In this document: one piece after another, positions 1 to 8,362 of the stretch
Layout of the letters: each line of letters starts with the position of its first letter
How positions within the stretch are numbered: the first letter of the stretch is position 1
NCBI GenBank assembly: GCA_001970955.1
Contig: MPUH01000990.1
Coordinates: 1 to 26,890 of the forward strand
Source: Stentor coeruleus
Taxonomy: Eukaryota > Ciliophora > Heterotrichea > Heterotrichida > Stentoridae
Direction of reading: 5' to 3'
DNA length: 26,890 nt
Notes under the pieces: generated by a model
Databases searched by the model: none
The model's input: the letters and a program-made list of their open reading frames with translations, nothing else
Told to the model about the DNA's origin: nothing
Position numbers and translations under genes: made by a program

Positions 1-76
1 TTAACTAAAGTTGGAGAAAATTTAGATACAAGATATTATTAACTAAAGTTGGAGAAAATTTAGATACAAGATATTA
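1..76. repeat. 38-bp perfect tandem duplication at the left end
   Basis: Positions 1-38 and 39-76 are identical. Because the copy sits exactly at the end of the sequence, and the right end (26867-26890) also finishes in a perfect tandem repeat, an artefact of contig-end extension is at least as likely as a real repeat. Confidence 0.9.
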
Positions 77-1364
77 GAATTACTTTAACTGTATAAAAAA
101 ATTTATGATAATTATAATAACTTTTATATGTACAATGGTTATTAAAGTTTGTAAAAGAAAAGAAGTTGGGACGAAAAATTTAATATAATATAATATTAAC
201 AAGATCTTTGACACATATAATTTTTAAAGGAATAAAAATATGCATTTACTGAGTTGGAGAAAAGTAATTATATTTTAGCGAGAAAGCTTAGTAATCTTAC
301 TATATCAAGAACACTGAAGATAAAAAAACTATTAAAAGACAAACTTGGGTACAGATTCTTGCGCATTGGGGCTTTTGGGATGTGGGGTATATTAAGTTTC
401 ATAATAGAAAAAATTATAATTTGTATACGATAGATGCACAATTAAAAAAACGATAAAAATCAAGAATTCATAACTATAAGTGTTAATTTTCTTTATTTAA
501 CTTAAATATAATCAAGACTTATAAGTATATATATTATAACATATAATATTTCTCAATTCTTCTTATTTTTTTTATAATTCTATTTAGATATAAATAACAT
601 AATGCCTTTTAATACTTATAAATTTCATAAAATCATATAAAAGCTAATTATATACATAATAATTATCATTTAGATTAGCTTAATATACTATCCCTATTTA
701 TATCATCAATAATCTTCTAAATATCTCTTTTAAAACTTAAAATTATTATAATCTAATGCAATATACCTTAGTATTAAAATGCATGTTTTTATAAATAAAT
801 ACTAGAGTTTCTAAAAACCTATTATGATTTAGAAATCCTATCAATCATTTAAAAAATTATCAAAAAATTTATTGTACTAAATTTCTTATATTTCCACCAA
901 ATAGTTTCTACCTTTGTGATATGATTTTCATTTAATAAATAACAAAAATTAATCATTTGGTATAAAAACCTCAGACTAACTACTAAAAAAAAAATTTAAA
1001 CTACCAAACTAATTATATTTATCACAAAAATATTTTCAAAAATTCCTAATATTACAATATCCTATCTTTTTTAATCTAATTTTATGCAAAAAGCCATAAG
1101 CCCATATTAACACTGATATTCCTTAATGACAAACTTCTATCAAAAAAACCCCAAACATTTACTTTCTAATCTTTTTACCTTAATTTAATTTAATCATTAA
1201 AAATTGTTTGAAAAAATCAACCCCACAAAATCCCAAGAAAAAAAATCAAACTCTAGCATATTCACACAATCTCAATAATCTTCTAAACAAAAATTCATAA
1301 AAACTTTAAAAATAATTTTATCCTCTTAATCATATAATTAAATTTAAATACTAATACATATAAA
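77..1364. other. AT-rich intergenic region, left flank
   Basis: No intact gene is visible. A more complex patch at about 240-456 may be a coding relic (separate entry). From about 850 to 1364 the plus strand is rich in C and nearly free of G, which is the composition seen upstream of other plus-strand genes here, so this part is probably the promoter side of the gene starting at 1386. Confidence 0.6.
295..456 (+). pseudogene. Possible decayed coding fragment
   Basis: A 53-codon open stretch without a start codon ends in TAA at 454-456. Its translation is coding-like and rich in aromatic residues (for example TWVQILAHWGFWDVGY). A neighbouring frame also reads well (KLSNLTISRTLKIKKLL, a helix-turn-helix-like string). 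A GT...AG stretch of 15 nt at 264-278 resembles the introns of this genome but lacks the A at its tenth base. I cannot name a family. It may be a frameshifted remnant of a gene or transposon, or chance. Confidence 0.25.
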
Positions 1365-1385
1365 ATGTATTGTAAAGGTAGTCCA

Positions 1386-1955
1386 ATGTCGACTGCAAGC
1401 ACTAGGTTGAACGCAAGTCCGTTAACCAAACTGAAATTCAGCCGTAAATTCATCATAAACCTTGACGAAAATGAAGTAAAACCAGAAAACCCAGATCAAA
1501 TTGAAATCAATAAACTCCAAAGAAAAATCCTTCGTTATAAACGAAGATATCATGATAAAAAGTCTAAAGCTAAAGCTGAATATAAAAGCAACATTAATCT
1601 TCGTTTAGATATAGAAAACTCTGAAATCAAAATCCAGAAATTATACACAGAACTTGAAAATGAATATAAAATTCGAGAGAATATGATGATAGAAAATAAA
1701 GAAGTGGATAAAATATTTGATTTAGTTCAAGAAAAACTTGAAAATCAAACATTAAGTTTATCAAATGGAGACTCAGGAAATAAACTTTCTGTTAATGCAA
1801 CTTTGCTTGAAGATATACAAGAGCAATTGTTTGTGTCAAATAAAAAAACTAGTGATATGGAAAGACTTTTATCAAGGGAACAGAAAAAAAATGAAGGGCT
1901 TGCTAAGGAACTTAGAAACTTGAAATTAGACCTTAGTTCACTTAATTCAAAGTAA
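1386..1955 (+). CDS. Coiled-coil protein, unknown function
   Basis: The product is 189 aa if translation starts at ATG 1386 (MSTASTRL...). An in-frame ATG at 1365 would add seven residues (MYCKGSP). I prefer the second because its N-terminus reads like a normal Ser/Thr-rich start, but this is not decided by the sequence. After a basic N-terminus (about 1-40) the rest is charged and heptad-like, rich in Lys, Glu, Leu and Asn, as expected of a long coiled coil, with one loop-like break around SNGDSGNKLS. No enzyme motif is visible. It ends in TAA and is followed at once by G-rich noncoding DNA. A cytoskeletal or basal-body structural role is a guess from composition only. Confidence 0.75.
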   Translation: MSTASTRLNASPLTKLKFSRKFIINLDENEVKPENPDQIEINKLQRKILRYKRRYHDKKSKAKAEYKSNINLRLDIENSEIKIQKLYTELENEYKIRENMMIENKEVDKIFDLVQEKLENQTLSLSNGDSGNKLSVNATLLEDIQEQLFVSNKKTSDMERLLSREQKKNEGLAKELRNLKLDLSSLNSK

Positions 1956-2080
1956 TTTAATACCCATTTTGGAGATTTTTTATGGATATGTAAGTTTTTT
2001 AATCGAAGTATTTTCTTATGATATTTGTCTTGAGGTAGTATATGATTACTACAACCTAAAGTAAATCAATAACTTAACTT

Positions 2081-3571
2081 CTAATTAACCAAAGCTAATT
2101 TGTGATGACACCTGCTTCTAACCTTCCATTCAGGGCCATCCGGAAGATTAATCCCTCCAAACAATGTAGCTTCCTTAATCAACCCAATAAGCACAGCACT
2201 AACCTCACATTTACTCGAAATTTTCTTAACTTCATACTCAACACCAGCAACCATATTTTCAACTTTATCAAGATTTTCATCAGAAAAGTCGAAATTCTCA
2301 GCCAACTGGACAATTTTATGCCCAACATCATGCTCAACTCTTGAATTATTCTTCCCTCCAGTCAAAAAATTCTTAGTTTCTTGCCAAAGTTTCCCTGACT
2401 CTTTATCATAAAACTCTCCAGTAAATGCAAAAAGCACTGAGAAAACCCATAAGAAAATAGGACTAGGGTTATCTTTTGTTAAGTAAAATGAAGAACTTTG
2501 AAGATGGGTTAATGCATGTAAAGATATAGAAAGACCCATAGATATAGAGAAATTTTCATCTGATTTTGAATGTGGAGTGTCTTTTATTGATGATAAAATT
2601 TGCTCTAGTTCTGGTTTTGTATAGGTTTTTATCTTTGGAATTGGGACAAGTTCTTTATCAGGGTCTGGTTCATCAGGTTGGGGTTCTTCTATGGTTTCTG
2701 GTTTTGGTTCTTCAGGTTTAGGCTTTTTAGAATCGATTTTTGTTGGTGAGACCATTTTCGAAGGCTTTTCTGGTTTGCCGTCCTCAGCTTTGGAATTTAC
2801 ATTTTTCTTATGTGCTGCATCTTCTTTTTTCTTTGCTTTGATTTCTCCCATATCAACACTTTTACGAGGTTTTTTGATATCTTCAGGTTTTTTAAGTGTA
2901 TTTTCTTGGTCTGCTGGTTTTTCAGGTTCTTTTTTCTTATCCTCATCATCTTTTTTTTTCCCTTCAGGTTCTTTTTTCTTTTCTTCTTTGAGCTTTTTCT
3001 TCTCTTCTAATTCAGTTTTTTTCTTTTCTTCAGCTTCCTTTTTTTTAGCTTCGATTTCTTTTTTCTTTTCTTCTTTTTCTTTTTTCTTATCCTCTAATTC
3101 TTTTTTCTTTTCTTCTTCTTTTTGCTTTTTTTTCTGTTCTTCTTGGATTTTTTTCTCTTCTAAAGCTTTCTTTTTTTCTTCTTCTGCTTCTTTTCTCCTA
3201 GCTTCTATTTCTTTTCTTTTCTCTTCTTTTTCCTTTTTCTTTTCTTCAGCATCTTTTTTCTTTTCTTCAGGGTCTTTTTTTTCTTTTTTCACCCCATCTT
3301 CTGGTGTTTTTTTTGATTCTTCTGTTTTTTCTGTAGTTTCTCTAGGGGATTTATGTCCTTGAGCTATAGGACTTTTAGCCCTTGGGAGAAGTTTTTCAGT
3401 CTGAACTTTTAATAATCCTTTTTCAGGTTGATTAAAGTGTTTTTCTAAAGAATCACACAATTTAAGCAACTTGTTGATACTGTTTTTATTTGCTAATAAG
3501 GTTTTGTTTATTTCTAAGATTTTTTTGTCAAGACATTCCTCAGCAAATTTTTGGATATCGTCCCAATCCAT
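2081..3571 (-). CDS. Lys/Glu-rich charged-helix protein with C-terminal globular region
   Basis: The product is 496 aa and starts MDWDDIQKFAEE. Residues 1-55 form a short helical region. About 75-260 is a low-complexity tract of repeated E-K-K-K and E-E-K-K units, the composition of a stable single alpha helix or caldesmon-like spacer. About 260-320 is Pro/Glu/Lys-rich and probably disordered. The last 160 residues (from about 335) have ordinary composition, with hydrophobic stretches such as IFLWVFSVLFAFTGEFYD and ending HHKLALVN. I do not recognise that domain. The long open frames on the opposite strand of the repeat are artefacts of the purine-rich coding strand. The coding strand is so repetitive that length variation between alleles is likely. 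Stop codon is TAG. Confidence 0.8.
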   Translation of the reverse strand: MDWDDIQKFAEECLDKKILEINKTLLANKNSINKLLKLCDSLEKHFNQPEKGLLKVQTEKLLPRAKSPIAQGHKSPRETTEKTEESKKTPEDGVKKEKKDPEEKKKDAEEKKKEKEEKRKEIEARRKEAEEEKKKALEEKKIQEEQKKKQKEEEKKKELEDKKKEKEEKKKEIEAKKKEAEEKKKTELEEKKKLKEEKKKEPEGKKKDDEDKKKEPEKPADQENTLKKPEDIKKPRKSVDMGEIKAKKKEDAAHKKNVNSKAEDGKPEKPSKMVSPTKIDSKKPKPEEPKPETIEEPQPDEPDPDKELVPIPKIKTYTKPELEQILSSIKDTPHSKSDENFSISMGLSISLHALTHLQSSSFYLTKDNPSPIFLWVFSVLFAFTGEFYDKESGKLWQETKNFLTGGKNNSRVEHDVGHKIVQLAENFDFSDENLDKVENMVAGVEYEVKKISSKCEVSAVLIGLIKEATLFGGINLPDGPEWKVRSRCHHKLALVN

Positions 3572-3755
3572 TAATTTTTATTTAGGGTTAGAAATTATAT
3601 TGTATATTTTTTATATAAAGGAATTGGATGATTAATGGCTTGATGTGATTATTGAGGAAAAATTTTTTTAAGGCTTTAGAGGAGGATTTTCAGTTCATTT
3701 TTGATATAGAGATTAGTTAAATTAGTAAATATAAAAGTAGATGATTTATTAATAA

Positions 3756-4139
3756 CTATAATTTAGGAATTAAGTCCTCTACGATAAGCGGATAATGAAT
3801 GGGTTTTTGGGCGGTTGTTTTCTTTCTTTCTCCTTCTTCGGAAGAGTAAGAAGTTGTTGTCTGCACATCTTCGTCATCTATAATGAATTCAGAGGCATTG
3901 TATCTGCTCTCTTCATCATTACTTTGACTGGAACTAGAATTATCCCAGCAACCCAGTTCACTGATATCGTCTAAGTCATTATAAAAATGATTTTCATCAT
4001 CATTATTTCTCAAATTATCGGGGGGCTCTAAATCGAAGATCATCTGATTTTCATCTTTATCTTCGTCTTCGTCTTCATTATCGTTGCTACCCTTTTTTAT
4101 AGCTCTGATATAAATGCATATTTCATCAAAGAGCTCCAT
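3756..4139 (-). CDS. Acidic C-terminal part of a probably frameshifted gene
   Basis: An open frame of 127 codons starts at ATG 4137-4139 (MELFDEICIYIRAIKKG) and then becomes very acidic, with runs of Asp/Glu, a Ser-rich stretch and a C-terminal IPKL ending in TAG. It overlaps the preceding same-strand frame (4126-4533) by 14 nt in the +1 frame. The first helix (MELFDEICIYIRAI) reads like a direct continuation of the helix that ends the upstream frame, so I think both are one gene of about 258 aa. No 15- or 16-nt intron with GT...AG ends fits the junction. Alternatives are a separate overlapping gene, a one-base error in the T5 run at the junction, or true +1 frameshifting. Function unknown. 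Confidence 0.6.
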   Translation of the reverse strand: MELFDEICIYIRAIKKGSNDNEDEDEDKDENQMIFDLEPPDNLRNNDDENHFYNDLDDISELGCWDNSSSSQSNDEESRYNASEFIIDDEDVQTTTSYSSEEGERKKTTAQKPIHYPLIVEDLIPKL

Positions 4140-4533
4140 AAAAATACGATTTTATCTCAAGTATATTAGACATTGAAGTCTTCTCTCGTAATCTCGTAAT
4201 GACAATGTTAAGGTAAAAAGGATTCTCTGCTAAGGCTTGACGCATAAGATTCCCTTTCTTATTCGAATCAACCTTTTCATGCCCACTACAAAGTTTCCTA
4301 AAAGCCACAAAAAGGTCTTTAAACTCATCATCTTTGGCTAAACCCTTTAAGACAAATTTTCTAATAAATGTCTTAGTCGAATCATCAATAAACTTGTCAG
4401 ATCTAATCTCTTTCCCATTAGATTTCTTGAAATGTTTAGCAAGTTTAGATGCTTTTTTTGCTTTCCTTCCTCTGTTGCTTTTTGATTGTTTTTGGACACT
4501 AGGTTCATTCTTGCCAATTATACTTTGCGACAT
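4126..4533 (-). CDS. Basic N-terminal part of a probably frameshifted gene
   Basis: This frame has 135 codons and starts MSQSIIGKNEPSVQKQ. Residues 1-45 are strongly basic (GRKAKKASKLAKHFKK), which could bind nucleic acid or act as a nuclear signal. The rest is helical (FIDDSTKTFIRKFVLKG...LRQALAENPFYLNIVITRLR, shown discontinuously). It ends in TGA inside the overlap with the acidic frame 3756-4139, and is the only apparent gene here to end in TGA, which argues that this is not the true end. Reading on in the next frame gives a basic-helical-acidic protein of about 258 aa. I do not recognise the family. Confidence 0.6.
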   Translation of the reverse strand: MSQSIIGKNEPSVQKQSKSNRGRKAKKASKLAKHFKKSNGKEIRSDKFIDDSTKTFIRKFVLKGLAKDDEFKDLFVAFRKLCSGHEKVDSNKKGNLMRQALAENPFYLNIVITRLREKTSMSNILEIKSYFYGAL

Positions 4534-5159
4534 TTTTATTATAATAAAAATTAACCTGAGTTTATATAGTTTTTTATGTATCGGTGAACATTATTAGTAC
4601 TGTAAAGAAATACTTTCAGATTAAGATTTAGGGTTATTATTAATGCTTATATTATATCTTGTTAATAATGAATTGGATTTTTTATTATATCTAATGGGGT
4701 TAATTTTTTTTAGGCTGGGAAATTCGAAAAAATGCTCCGAGAAAAAAGAAATAAAAACTTGCCTTGGGGGAATATTTTGTATTTGTGTATTTTAACGTGA
4801 AAAGGAATTGTATTTGGATATTTTTTGAAAGGAATATTTGTGGATTGAGAAATAGAAAATTGCTAATCTAATGATGATTATGGTTTTTGTGATTTCATAC
4901 AAGATGAAAACGAGACATGAGGTTTTTAGTTTAAGAAAACTTTATTTTTATTATTTGGGGTCTTTTGATCCTTTATAGTCTTATGAAAAAACCATATGTA
5001 GAAATTTTAAAAATTAGGTTGTATTGAAATTAGAATTTAAATTAGAAAAAAATCATCAGGAGATATTATGAGACATTCAATTAGTTTCTTAGGAAATATT
5101 ATTTCCGAATCTTTAGAAATCAAAGGAAAAATTTCAAAATTCGGATAATTTCAAATATA

Positions 5160-5220
5160 ATAGTTTAAGTATAATAAAGTTTGTAGATAATAGTTTTAAG
5201 TATAATAAAGTTCTTAGATA
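5160..5220. repeat. Imperfect 30/31-bp tandem duplication
   Basis: Copies at 5160-5189 and 5190-5220 share the core aagtataataaagtt and differ by one T and a g-to-c change. The divergence argues that this is a real duplication and not an assembly copy. Confidence 0.8.
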
Positions 5221-5671
5221 AAAAAATAATTTGATTAAAGATTTAAAGTATTCAAATAATCAGAAGGCTTTAGCATGAAGAATTAGGTATATGATTAGCT
5301 ATTAAATATGGATAAATACAAAAAAATAGTATGAGTTATGTTAGAAATTTGTATTAAATAAAGGGAAATTATCATTGGTTTATGTTTAGTAAAAGATTTA
5401 AAGCTTTTTGTTATATATAATAAAATTGTATAAGGTCACAAAGGATTATTAGGCCGCCATTTGTATATGAAAACCATAATCCAATTCCCAATATAATTAC
5501 TGATGTCTGTATAATGCAGGCTAGGTTGCTATAATTACAAAAATACAACTGAGACTAATCTTTTGCAGACCACTTACATGGAACGAGGGATTATAAGTAT
5601 AAGAGTAAGTTTGACTTACGATCTACTATGATTCATTTTTCTTCCTTAGATTTGTCACCCTGATAAAGTTT

Positions 5672-5734
5672 TTATGCTGGGGTAATTGTATTGACTTAGG
5701 ATGCTTTTTATTTTTTAGGTTATGCTGGGGTAAT
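5672..5734. repeat. 15-bp direct repeats, 48 bp apart
   Basis: The string ttatgctggggtaat occurs at 5672-5686 and again at 5720-5734. It is unusually G-rich for this noncoding DNA. Function unknown. Confidence 0.8.
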
Positions 5735-6292
5735 GGGTTTAGTTAGATAAATTTTGTGTGTTTTTTTAAGATTATGTTGATTATTTTGATGAAATAAAAG
5801 ATGATCGGGTTTTTAGTTTTAGATAGTTTGGTTAGGAAATTGTAGTGAAGGGAAGATAAGGAAATTCTATTTAAGGATTTTAATTATGTGTAATAAATAT
5901 GCTTTTATTTTAAGAATGATTTAAATTTTATGTGTTGATTGATTTAGTTATAATTAACTTTTTTTTTGGATTATTAATATTGGATATAGTGTGTTGTAGT
6001 ATAAATAAAATAATTTTTGAGTATTTATATTTTAAGTAAAGTTATAGAATTTAATAAGCTATCAGGAATCTTATATCTTCTTGCTTACATTCATAATCTG
6101 TATATACTTATAATCAAGCATGTATCAACAAGAAAATGTAATAAAGTATACTCTATTTTCATCATAAAAAAAAAATCAAAAATCAAAAAAACAGCAAACC
6201 ATAAATTCCTATAGGCAATTTCACACTAAATCTCATCACAAAAATTAAAAACTTCTTCTATTAAAACTAAAATCTTAAGGAAATTACATTCA

Positions 6293-8339
6293 CTAATGAA
6301 ACTTAACCCTTTTAGATTTAACTAGCATTGTGCTAATCTCTTCCAAATGAGATTTAATCTCTCTTTGTGACTGTGCCCTAGCATGCACAATCTGTTTACT
6401 AGGTATTCTCTTCATCTTCTCCGCTCTTTTTTCCTCATCCGATACTTCAGTTATAGTTCCATAATCTTTAACCCTCTGAACTTTTTTCTTTTTAATCATT
6501 TTCTTTATAAACTCCTTAGGCATATCCCCTGCCCTATATTTCACAACATTTTTAATAACATCTTTCAATAAACGTGAATTATGAGTAACCTTTGGATTCA
6601 TAGCAATAATTTTATCAATCTGCAATTCACTAAGTGAATTATTATCAAAACTTGTAAGTATTTGTTCTGATATCAAATTTACCCCAGTAACAAAAGATAG
6701 CATACTTTTTGTGCATTTTAATATTTTTTTCCTTAATGAATCATGTGCAGGTTCATAAAGCATATAATATTTAGAAAAAACTTCTTGAGAACTTCCCAAT
6801 CCCTCTAAATAATCAGCAAAATTATTCGCACTAAGGAAATTTTTAATCATATAATCATTGACTAACAATTTCAAAAAATCATCAATTTTGGCATCATCTA
6901 ATTGTTTGTATTTTTCTAATAACATATTTTTAACCGTTTCACGAAATTGATAAAAATATGCAGATCCTGATTCTTCACTGAGTACAGGTAAAGTGTCTAT
7001 AGTAAATCTACAAGATAAAGTCCTTTGTCTAGACAAACTCTCAGTGTTTTCTATTTTTTCAAGAGAAAATGAGTTGATTTCTTCAACAAGTTTCCTAAGA
7101 TGATTAAACATTTCTAATACAGTTTTCAAAGATAATATGCCGATTTTTTCTAAATCATATACATCATCAGAACTTAAAGGCTTTTTAGAAACATTTTCAT
7201 ATTCAGGTTTTTTCACAACATACTGACTTTGTCTTGCAGTGAGTTTTGTATTCCAGTTTTCAATAAACTCCGAATCTTTGAACTTGCTTTTTATATCTTC
7301 AAATTCATTTTTTAAACTTTTTATATCCCCTTTATAAAGACTTTGCATTTTTATAAGTTCTGAATACCTTAGTTGTAATTGACTTTCTGAGAAAATCAGC
7401 ATATTTAGATACTTGCCCATATCTTCAAGGACTATTTTTTTTGATGGTTCTTCAAATATAAACTTAGACGATTTAATCAGCCTATTTTATAATTACTTTT
7501 GTAATACATCGATTTTATTTTCTATGTTTTTTATATACTGCATACTTTGTTCACATTCATTTCTTGTCCCATATGAGTGTTTTACAAGGGTTTCTATTTT
7601 TGTCGTTATAAAATTTACCCGTGTCTTTGCCACACTGTTATTATAAATTTTATGTGTAAAGTCATTTTCCATATGTTTTATTTGGTTAGAAAGCTTCCAT
7701 TCTTGGTTTTTCAAATTTTTAAGCTGGTTTTTTCTTGATGATTTATCGTTTGTAAGACATTTACGGGATGTGTTTAAAGACTTCGATGTTTTTTCATATA
7801 AATTATCAGCCAAAGCCCCTGTTCTCGTAACTTTTTCTGTATATTTGTTTAAATCATCCTGTTTTTCGTAGATGTCATTGATTTTCTCTTCAAGTTGTTT
7901 CTAGATATTTTCTTACAATTGTATTTTTTTCCTTTTGTTTCATTCTGTCAAGAAGATGAGTTTCATCAATCTCAATCTGAAGGTTATAAAGTACATTATT
8001 AATTTCTTTGCTATAATCCTCAGATCTAAGGTAATATTTAGCTTCTATTGCCCCATTTGATGAATTTCTTCTTAAGCTTCTTGTTGATTTTATATATGAT
8101 TGGAGGTCTTTGATTTGTTTTTGTTTACACATGTTTTGAAAAAGCAGTTTGTTATACTCAATTTTGAGTTTGTTTATGTTAGTTTTAGGATTACATATAT
8201 CTGGCTGTTCAGTTATATATTCTTGGAATTCATCATCAAGTTCTTTTTTGATAGCTTTGATTTTATCCTCTTTTTCAAAGTCTTTAGTTTTTTTATGCTC
8301 TAATCTATACCGAAAAGGATTCGGAGATGAACTGCTCAT
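6293..8339 (-). CDS. Large coiled-coil protein, two tiny introns
   Basis: Three exons (8339-7917, 7900-7497, 7481-6293) join to a 671-aa protein. Removing a 16-nt intron at 7901-7916 and a 15-nt intron at 7482-7496 turns three separate frames into one uninterrupted reading. It starts MSSSSPNPFRYRLEHKK. Residues 20-250 are charged, heptad-rich coiled coil. A middle region (about 280-560) is helical and more globular, with FRETVKNMLLEKYKQL and a series of helices. The C-terminus is basic (about 580-671, KKMIKKKKVQRVKDYG... ending KSKRVKFH). No catalytic motif or known domain is recognised, so a cytoskeletal scaffold is only a guess. Its ATG is 23 bp from that of the divergent phosphodiesterase gene. 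Stop codon is TAG. Confidence 0.85.
7482..7496 (-). other. 15-nt intron
   Basis: On the coding strand it reads GTAATTATAAAATAG. Removal joins CAA-AA to G-CTG and continues the frame from IDVLQK into LIKSSKFIFEE. The A at base 10 matches the other introns here. Confidence 0.88.
7901..7916 (-). other. 16-nt intron
   Basis: On the coding strand it reads GTAAGAAAATATCTAG. Being 16 nt it changes frame, and its removal joins KEKNTI to KQLEEKINDIYEKQ, which runs on without a stop to the next exon. The A sits at base 11, six bases from the 3' end, the same distance as in the 15-nt introns. Confidence 0.88.
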
Positions 8340-8362
8340 TATTTGTTATATGTAATTTATCC
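8340..8362. promoter_or_regulatory. 23-bp spacer between divergent start codons
   Basis: Only 23 bp separate the ATG of the minus-strand coiled-coil gene (8337-8339) from ATG 8363 of the phosphodiesterase. Both 5' untranslated regions and any promoter elements must be extremely short or overlap the opposing coding region. An upstream in-frame ATG at 8327 lies inside the opposing gene and is less likely to be the start. Confidence 0.55.

Larger units (their letters stand above)
4534..6292. other. Long noncoding interval
   Basis: No supported gene. The left part (4534-6040) is G-rich and C-poor on the plus strand, and the last 230 bp (6060-6292) are C-rich. A patch at about 5430-5720 has more even base composition than its surroundings and could be a noncoding RNA or an old gene relic. 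I could not fold or match it to a tRNA, snRNA or any known RNA by eye. Two short direct repeats lie within (separate entries). Confidence 0.6.

Noticed and set aside
2691..3362. Long plus-strand open frame (Phe/Ser-rich) opposite the Lys/Glu repeat
   Set aside because: It is the complement of a purine-only coding repeat, which cannot contain stop codons in some antisense frames. Its composition is not that of a real protein.
4136..4149. 14-nt GT...AG segment as an intron joining the two frames at 4126-4139
   Set aside because: Removing 14 nt gives the wrong frame, the length is not seen elsewhere, and the conserved A spacing is absent.
6017..6214. 65-codon plus-strand open frame
   Set aside because: It lacks a proper ATG start, is low-complexity Ile/Lys/Asn, and lies in the AT-rich flank of the minus-strand gene.
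8327..8362. Upstream ATG at 8327 as the phosphodiesterase start
   Set aside because: It lies inside the coding region of the divergent gene and would add a short Cys-rich stretch unlike the rest. ATG 8363 (MSTSKLSD) is more plausible.
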